From Trichobilharzia szidati (Eukaryota > Platyhelminthes > Trematoda > Strigeidida > Schistosomatidae), in NCBI GenBank assembly GCA_944472155.2, contig OX235273.1:2515204-2579203 (forward strand): a stretch of DNA of 64,000 nucleotides, in the 5' to 3' direction. Made by a program: the position numbers and the translations under genes. The notes under the pieces were generated by a model that had not been told where the DNA came from, ran no database searches, and saw only the letters and a program-made list of their open reading frames with translations. This document shows, piece after piece, positions 56,516 to 64,000 of the stretch; position 1 is the first letter of the stretch, and each line of letters begins with the position of its first letter.

Positions 56516-59500
56516 TCAGAGCTCTAGCTTGAAGCCATATGTTCCACTGGGAACGTAAAGAAATGAAAAATATCATGTGGGTAACTAAATGTCTAATGAT
56601 TTTTTCGGAAGTCTTTCAGATGCGCAGAACTACATTTTTGGTGATGAATTATCAAATGTGAATCTCTATACCTTCAATCCACATATCGAAACTGACCATA
56701 ATCAGTGAGTTTTTCCAGAAGAAGGTGATAACATCATTGTGGAATGTGTTGTAGACTCGATGCATGGTTCTGCAACCAGACTTTGGGCAAGCAGCGAATA
56801 TTAACAAGGAGCAAGTTCTAGTATATTAATAGCACACTAGGGTTCAGTGGCAATCCAAGCTTCGTCTCGTTTCCTGTGGTTGACTGTACTCAACTAGCGA
56901 ACAACCTATATCCAGGTAAGTTTTATGTCCACGCGTGGTTGAATTGTATTTCAGGGAGAAAAGACGTTCCTAGAAAATGGAGAGTGGAATAAAACACAAG
57001 CAAGGGTAGCAAGTAGCCAAAAGTACATTTACTGAATGTCCACGAGAGAGGTCTACAGAGCCCTTGGGACGATACTAATCATCATACAGCTATAATACAA
57101 ACATCATGTGAAAATATAGTGCAACACTCCTCGGCGTATTCAGTCCGAAATTACATTCTCTTCATACAGGATCTGCAGGCGAAGTAATAATCTGAAGTGT
57201 CTTCATTTCCTTGAAGAATTGTATGGCACTTACCTGGAAGCAAATCAAATCAGCGTGCAAGTTCACTTATAAGTCATGTGATATAACTGGACCACTAAAA
57301 CAACGATAAAGTCGGATGAAATTGAGCATTTTGGTGCGAAGCGATTCCAGCAGCCCAGTGATTTATGCAGGCCAGCTTATAAGTAATGTTCACTTGCATT
57401 TTACAATGCTACCACATTGGTCCTTCTACTGAAACTATGACATTTTCGATGAGAATATAGTTGTCGTCAGAAAAAGTGTCTCTTCAGGATGATCGAAAAT
57501 TTCGAATGAAAGGAGTAGGTGCTAAATTCATTAACTGCTTGGACGGTTTAGATATATCAGGGTTTAATGGTGGAGTACACAAGTGACAGTTCAATCATGG
57601 GCAGGAACAAAGGACTGGAAACAGTAGAACATGATGACATATAGGATGGCCCATGAATCTACGTACGGCCCACGGGACCACATCTTGACAAGAAGCTGAG
57701 CAGATCTGTAGTTATATGGGGTAGAAGCACTGTTTGCTATCTAGAACTAGACAACCATTATTGTTGTTTTTAAGATTAGAATCTAAACTCATGTTCGAAT
57801 CTCGATTTGTCGAAAGAGCGTCTACCTAATATGGAGTTTTAGTATTGTAGAGGACTTATTTTGTTTTTGAACCTCTCTTTCGGAAAGCACTGCAGAGATC
57901 AAGTGAAGCAGAAAAACCAGTCAAACACGAAAAAGAGCTTTCATTATCCAAACGACAGAAGAATCCTTGTAAATCATGTTGTTTTTTTGGCATACGCGTC
58001 CACCTGAAATCTTCCAATCACTGGAGTCTTGGTTGTTCATCTGTCTTTCAAACGCTCCACTAAAGCTTCCAGATTACTCGGAAGTTCATACCTGTGGTCC
58101 CTGAATACATATAATCCTTGATAAGCGTCTTTCCTTAAGGCCGTAAGTCAACATATATTCTTGAGACTGTCTCCCTGGAACTCTCCTCCAATCCCTGGAA
58201 CTTCGGTATATAATAGACTTCCTGGGGATAATTTGGCTGCATGATGTGGCCCTATTCCTGTGCATTTGCATCTGTGCTGTGTCTTTGTTTCTTACTTTAG
58301 AGGACTCTGGTTATTTCTTCACTTTGGTGTGTTTTCTCTCGAGAGGGGCTCATTGTCATTATAGGAGCAAATCGCTGGTGGCTTACCTGATAACCGCCCT
58401 TCGGTCGGCCACATTTGTCATTCATTGCTGGTAAATGGTGGTTTTATGATCAGTAGGCTGACTGCAGATCTTATTCCACTAGCCCATAGTTAGTCACACT
58501 CTGAAAGTACTGGTAGCAGAGTTATCCTGGATTGGTTTTTCTTCAATTGCTAAATGGAATATTGCTGTTTGGTGTCTGCTGCACAATCTCACACCGCCTG
58601 CGAGCAGGTAGTTGCTTGTGAGAAAACTTTATGAGATCAAGCACATCAACGTTTGCACAATATAAGCTGCATACAAGTGCAATCGCTTCCCCGATAACTT
58701 TCACAGCACTTACTTCGTTGAAACCAGGAATGAATCAGAACAGCAAAGTGACCATCCAAAAAGCGGAATATGTTTTGGACTCAGGATCACAAAGCGACGA
58801 GGAATACTTAGCTTGGGGTTGTGAACTAACGACCGAACGCAGAAAGACACTGAATGGTGGCCAAGGTCCAAGTCTGGCAGGATAGATGGTCACGCAACAA
58901 TCACGAGAGTTATTTCTGGTTGAAACCGATTGGAAACGAGCTCGAAGTCGTTAAAGAAAGATGGCAAACTAGTTTTCTAGATGCCACTTGCCCCCAGGGT
59001 TGTGTCATCTGTGATGTTTTCACTTGGTCTGACAGTCGCAATGTGAATGGGCAGCTATCTATAGAGTGCTCATCTGATGGTATGCTGCACACTGGTGCTG
59101 GGCGGTGGTGTATCAAAATCACCAGCAAAGATGGAAATTTCAAGTCTCATGGTCGGAACCACAAGAACTTCTTTGCTCGTTCTGCATCCCTCATCTTGAG
59201 GGTTAGTAAGAGGCTCCAATCAACATCCTGATATTGTTTGCAGATATGGAACATTTAACTGGCTCCGGTATTTTGGTTGGTGTTGAGGCTTATCTTGATT
59301 GGAGCCTACAGTCAATATACACCACCACCTCCACTGTGTCTGCCCCTTCTCAGTTTTATCATCACATCATAGTATTCGATAGCAGTGACCCTACCTTAAG
59401 CGCAATTGATGGTAGGAGATGCATTCAAACAGATCTGTGCTCAGTCACCCTCTTCTGATGCCCATTACGTTGCTGTAAAGGCATGTGGTGGCTACTTCCA

Positions 59501-59900
59501 CTCTGCAGTTGTTCTTTTCAGTGTTATTAATTGTGTTATCACGTTCATTTAGGACAGTATTTTACAGGTGGGCCATTTCCATTCGCACCCGCAATGCCCC
59601 ACATTCTGGGGAACTTGATCCTCGTAATGACCAAGCGGGATGGGTTTTGTGGTATTACACCTCTCACGACCAAACAGCGATCCTCCGTGGAATACCTCAA
59701 TATTGTAAAGTAATCACACCTCATATAAAATGGGGACAATTTATACCATATAATCCTAGCCACCATTATTGTCTGAATGTATCAAAAACGTAAGTAACAA
59801 CTGAAGGCAATGTTTTATCTTCTCTACTTGCAGGAAGATACTCAGGAGTCGACTGTCTGGACCACGAGATACATGAATTGCAGAACTTAAACATAAACGA
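56516..59900. other. Unassigned sequence with unrecognised open frames near 58.6-59.5 kb
   Basis: Open frames 58631-58885, 58854-59231 and 59234-59458 lie nose to tail on the plus strand and could be one broken gene. I recognise no domain and give no function. The rest shows nothing. Confidence 0.4.
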
Positions 59901-59939
59901 AGACCAGTAAAACTGTTATACGCTAAAGCAGTACTCCCG

Positions 59940-60055
59940 CACCTTTTACAAGTCAAGTTCGTGGAATAAAGGTTCTCCTGCACAGCTCGTGTTCTTCTTT
60001 CATTACCTGTGTGTGTCCTAGTTTGCTTGTCGCAAAATGATGTCAGAGGTGTTCC
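59940..60055 (+). other. Possible 5' LTR end and primer-binding site of the second gypsy element
   Basis: AATAAAGGTTCTCCTGCACAG (R/U5-like) at about 59966 is followed by a region ending near TGATGTCAGAGGTG (60039-60052). The latter resembles the TGGTGTCAGAAGTG primer-binding site of many Ty3/gypsy elements. No matching 3' LTR is seen. Confidence 0.4.
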
Positions 60056-63000
60056 AAACTCAGTGTGAACATGAAATCAGACTCATTGGAACCTCCTGAA
60101 ATACTCCCCAACCAGAAAGTCAACACACCTCTCCAATCGACAGAACACATCCTTCCTGTGCGAGGACCACCACAAACGGACATCAACAGTTGCTAACAGC
60201 AGTGGAAATCTCACATGGAGTACTTCCTCACAGGTCTGTCCCCACAAGCCCAGTATAATCAGATCATGTTAGCACTGAGTGACGCCGCATTACATCGTCC
60301 AGTCGTTGGGGTATTCTCCGCGTCCAAGCCGCTCAGCTACAACTGGCACATCTTAAATGAATGCTTCGCAAAACTTCTAGCAACTCTGCGTACATGCACA
60401 CTTTCCTAAGCTGTTGTTAACAACCAGGTGAAACAGCTGTTGACTACCTCCACCAACTTCACGAGATCGCGCCTTACCCATTTCCTACCCTTCCTAATCC
60501 AAGCCGTAATGAGGTTATTTGCACCTGCTTTGCACGAGGCCTCTTATTGTGCGAGCTCAAGTGCCAGCTACTACGCCAACCAGCCAAATCTATCTCAGAA
60601 GCTCTCAAGGTAGTCAAACGATTTGAGAGTGTGGAGCCCGTTCTTTCATCAACTGCTAGTACGTCCTGTTATGCACTAGGGACCACTGGGCGAAGAACAT
60701 CCGTCCCAGCTTCCCGACAACACCGCCCTAACGTTCCATCACCAGCCCAACCTACAACGCAATCTGCAATTCCTCCCAAACCAAATAGGGAACCCAGCAA
60801 ATGTTATTATTATCATCGGTTTGGTCGCAGAGTGTGGAAATGTGGTCATAATAGAAAACCTCAAGGTGAGCTACCTCTTAATGTGTCCTAATTTGGTCAA
60901 TGTTTGAAATCTCCACTATCCTTGAGGGTAAAATTCAGGGCGTAAACGTAACTTTTCTGGCTGACACCGGACATCGTCCTATGTTGTCCGCACAGAGCTT
61001 GTTCAGCCATTGTGGGCCATCCGTAGACCTCTCACTAATCAACTACAGCTAATTATCGCCAACAGAGCCTTTATCAAGATAATGGACTCCGTCACCCTTT
61101 CTGTGACCCTACAGGGTTTCACCTGCAATCATTCGTTTGTCATGTGTAATGTTGTACGATGGGACGTCATAATAATAATTTATATTTCGTATAAACGGGT
61201 AAGTTTACAAACTGGGTATGGATATCTTAACTGGCCAAAACGCTGTCATTGACATGGGACGTTTACGAATCTGGCTGGATACACATAACCTCTCACTTGT
61301 GCCCTACTCCAGGTTACCACTGTGAACATCCATGCTGACCCAACCTCAGCCTAAAAGACTGTACCGACACAAGGGTACAGAGACGTGTTTGACGAGGGCC
61401 ACGTGATGGGGCGGACTAGTATTGTACAACACGAGATTAAGACAGGCGATAATCTGCCAATCGGGACGCCACCTCGACAGGTGCCCATTCATTACCAACA
61501 ACAATTGGACACAATGATAATAGAAATGTCACGAAAAAAGTAATTAAACCGCCTACTTCCCCGTGGGCATCCCCTATCGTCCTCGTGAAGAAGAAAGATG
61601 TCTATCTCCGTCTGTGCGTCGACTACCGTCGTCTAAATGCAATCTCTCAACGAGATTCCTTTCCCCTAGCTCGCGTAGACGTTACCCTATATACTTTGGG
61701 TGGGGCGGAGTGGTTCTCCACATTAGACCTAGCTTCCGGCTATTGGCAAGTTGAAATTCGTCCGGAAGATCGACCGAAAACTGCATGTGTTGTGCCTACG
61801 GGGTTGTACGAATTCGAAACCATGCCGATCGGCCTGTCTGGTTCCCCAACTAAGTTTCAATGGCTCATACAAACAGTACTTGCAGGGTTAGTCCCTAAAC
61901 AATGCCTCATTTACCTGGATGGCATCATCATGTTCGGACAGTCCTTCGAAGAACACCATGCATAAGAGCATATGCTAGCCGGACGCTGGACAAGAGAGAG
62001 ACGCGGTATTCCACAACGCGCAGCGAGATGCTAGCTCTTGTGTACTTTCTCACTTACTTCCGCCATAATTTACTGGGACGTAAATTTCGTGTCCAAACTG
62101 ATCGCGGGGCGTTACAGTGGCTGCAGAATTTTCGTGATGCAAAGGGCAAACTTGCCCGCTGGCAGGAGCGTCTACAGGCGCTTGATTTCACTTGTGAATA
62201 CCATCCCCGAAAACGAAGTGGTAACGCCGAAGCTCTCTCACGCCTGCCGAATTGTGAAACCACCATGAATGTGTTACTCGGTGTTGCACATGATATTGAC
62301 TGGGCCTCCCTACAACCGGGGAACACACAGATACAACCTGTTTACTCAAGATAACAGCATGGCAACGATAAACTGACGTCCAAAGAATTACGGGACTTGC
62401 CAGCAGCTACGCAGTGCATCTGCGGAAAATGGGGCCTACTTCGACTAACAGATGATGTCCCCTACATAGTGAAACCGAATTCCAACCCACAACTCCTCGT
62501 TCCAACCGTCAAAGTACACGAGCTTATTAGCCAGGTATATCAACAACTTGGACACGCTGGCTAACACAAAACTGAACACGCCACCCGTCAACGCTTCTGG
62601 TGGTCGTTGTTTCATCGAGATGTGATCGAGTTCTGTCAAAATTGCGACTTCTGTGGCCGTAACAAACAGCCTACACAATCGCCTAGAGCACCCGTTGTGA
62701 CTATGCTAACTCAAGCACCAAATCAGTGCGTCGGTATTGACATAACGGGGCCACTTCTACCTTCCAAGAGAGGTAACCGATATGTCTTAGTGATGACTGA
62801 TTACTTTAAAAAATAGTGTGAGGCGGTACCTTAGCGAAAACAAGTTGCAAACAGCGTGGCCAAGGCGTTCATTGACAACTGGATTACTCGTTTTGGTGCC
62901 CCGCATTCACTGCATTCGGATCAAGGTGCTGATCTTGACAGCCCACTTGTTCATCACATCTGCAACGTATCTGGTATTCGGGAGACATGCACGACTGCCT

Positions 63001-63195
63001 GTCACCCAGAAAGAAACGGTTCGGTGGAACGTATTGATCAAACGATCAAGAATATCCTACATGCCTTCCTCAATCTCTTGTCAACAGACGCTTGGGACGA
63101 GATACTACCTCAATGTCTCCTGGCCAGTCGCTCCTCCGTGCATTCCTCCACGGGTTTCGCTGCTGTGATACTTTTATACGGTCAAGAATTACGTC
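60056..63195 (+). pseudogene. Ty3/gypsy gag-pol remnant
   Basis: Gag pieces lie at 60215-60890, ending with a degraded zinc knuckle (CYYYHRFGRRVWKC). A protease start with LADTGH is near 60960. RT at 61585-61965 has LRLCVDYRRLNA, LDLASGYWQV and an active site YLDG in place of YLDD. It then jumps directly to RNase H (YASRTLDKRETRYSTTRSE), losing the RT connection. The integrase finger (FCQNCDFC) and core (IDITGP, HSDQG, NGSVERI) follow in two frames with a stop at 62815-62817. The end at about 63195 abuts the Penelope fragment. Unlike the 17-22 kb element it retains RT, but it is dead. Confidence 0.85.
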
Positions 63196-63260
63196 TTTCT
63201 ATTGTAGTTCAAATTGCTGTATTTTGATGTTGTTGTGTTCTCTGGGCTGGATAGTTAATT

Positions 63261-63302
63261 TGCGAAGCTTTCATCACCCTACTGGGTGACATCTTCAGCG
63301 CA
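63261..63302 (-). ncRNA. Hammerhead-ribozyme-like motif at the end of the Penelope ORF
   Basis: On the minus strand: stem I strand TGCG, core CTGAAGA (63298-63292, fits CUGANGA), stem II GTCACCC-AGTA-GGGTGAT, core GAAA, then GCTT and CGCA, which pairs with TGCG. The AGCT around the second core is self-complementary, as in the minimal stem III of hammerheads reported from Penelope-like elements, some of which act as dimers. The ORF stop (TAG) is in the stem II loop. Confidence 0.6.
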
Positions 63303-63713
63303 TACTTCAATTTGAAGTGAGCTTTTAGATTTCTCCACGAGTTTATTAATCATCTCTCCTGGCGACCTTGGACGTGATTGGTTGTTTTTGTCTGTTTTCA
63401 CACCTTCTATGTTACTTGTATTGTCACTCATTGTTTCTTTGGCTTGAACTTTGACCCTTTGTGTGTGACGTTTCTTTCTTATCGGTTGATAAATTTTGTC
63501 TATCTCGATGTGTCTATTGATTGATGATTCACTGGAATGCCGAGCTTCTAAAAATTCTCTAGCATTCTTGTTGTTTCCTCTGTCTAGTATTTGAACGTTG
63601 TCCCAGTCGAATTGATGTCCTTGGTTGTCTGTATGTAGTGATATGAGGGAGTGGACATCATGTCTTTTGACAGCTAGCTTATGTTCGTGGATACGAAGAC
63701 GAATGTAGGGCAC
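63279..63713 (-). pseudogene. Penelope-like GIY-YIG endonuclease, C-terminal part
   Basis: In Penelope-like elements a GIY-YIG nuclease follows the RT and nicks the target. This 144-codon stretch matches the C-terminal half of that domain. It shows RIHEHKLAV, HQFDWDN, ILDRGNNKNAREFLEA with the conserved glutamate, and SINRHIEIDKIYQPI. The GIY-YIG motif itself and the whole RT are upstream and absent. A basic tail of about 70 residues leads to the stop, which falls inside the ribozyme-like motif. Confidence 0.85.
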
Positions 63714-63714
63714 A

Positions 63715-64000
63715 CAAGTTGTATAGGCATAGATAAGTACTATTTAAGTTACATATTTAAATTACATGATTTACGGTTAAATAACATGGTTGCTGTCATT
63801 TTATCTTTAGTTTGTGGGGAAAATCTGATAACTAGTGATTCAATGGACCACATCAAGAAATATAGAGATATTGACTTCGCATCGACAAAACAACTCAAGT
63901 ATGCGTTGGAAGGATTGCAGATACTTGGGAAAATGAATAAAGCTTGAAGTCAGTTCCCTCATAAAATAATAAAATGCGCCTTATAATAATATATTCTCAC
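63715..64000 (-). repeat. Dispersed repeat R1, copy g, and start of a tandem unit
   Basis: It matches copy c closely. The opposite strand (63681-63947) keeps an open frame of about 80 codons that ends just past an AATAAA signal. The last 50 bp repeat the spacer and tail start seen between copies c and d. Confidence 0.8.

Larger units (their letters stand above)
63196..63713 (-). mobile_element. Penelope-like element, 3' fragment
   Basis: This is the end of a Penelope-like retroelement ORF plus about 80 bp of 3' flank, inserted at or next to the gypsy remnant. Its 5' end joins R1 at 63713. RT is missing. Confidence 0.8.

Noticed and set aside
58631..59458. A transposase gene built from three adjacent open frames
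   Set aside because: No catalytic motif or family signature could be recognised, so no function is given.
1..64000. CRISPR arrays, rRNA genes or bacterial operons
   Set aside because: No spaced short direct repeats, rRNA-like sequence or polycistronic layout are present, and the content is eukaryotic.

Overview
This is an AT-rich animal genomic window with no bacterial features. It most likely comes from a trematode of the schistosome group. The grounds are the repeat set (several CR1-like non-LTR retrotransposon families, a K02A2.6-type Ty3/gypsy element, a Penelope-like element, tRNA-derived SINEs) and the one host gene recognised. That gene has four tiny 5' introns (51-68 bp) followed by four large ones (0.86-1.6 kb), a size gradient known from schistosome genes. 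Species is not determined.

Layout. 1-3445 (-): 5'-truncated CR1-like element A with an intact endonuclease-RT ORF. 3447-3720: dispersed repeat R1. 3755-5810 (+): a chimeric element, its 5' half from a decayed D-family copy and its 3' half from family A, joined at the RT active-site motif. 6263-9027 (+): decayed family C copy. 9033-9315: inverted copy of 3508-3790. 10.0-15.1 kb (+): element D, with intact ORF1 (PHD finger) and ORF2 and a textbook -1 ribosomal frameshift signal between them. 15.4-25.4 kb (-): second copy of C sharing C's disabling mutations, split by an LTR retrotransposon (17047-22421). That LTR element keeps one gag-protease-integrase ORF but has no reverse transcriptase, and its 5' LTR is split by a further 2.2 kb insertion.

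25.4-33.1 kb is mostly unrecognised, with C fragments and one copy of repeat R2. 33.1-38.4 kb (-): element E, nearly intact with one nonsense codon in ORF2. 38.4-41.5 kb (+): decayed element F, head to head with E. 43.9-50.4 kb (-): nine exons of a secreted GH20 beta-hexosaminidase-like gene in which the usual catalytic Asp-Glu pair reads Asn-Asp; the C-terminal exon was not found. 50.4-60 kb: mostly unrecognised, with SINE, R1 and R2 copies. 60-63.2 kb (+): decayed second Ty3/gypsy element. 63.2-63.7 kb (-): Penelope-like C-terminal fragment with a hammerhead-ribozyme-like motif over its stop codon. 63.7-64 kb: R1.

The window is therefore a retrotransposon nest around one host gene. The most notable observations are the frameshift signal in D, the ribozyme-like motif at the end of the Penelope ORF, the RT-less LTR element with an intact ORF, the altered GH20 active site, and the rearrangements that break inside RT genes.
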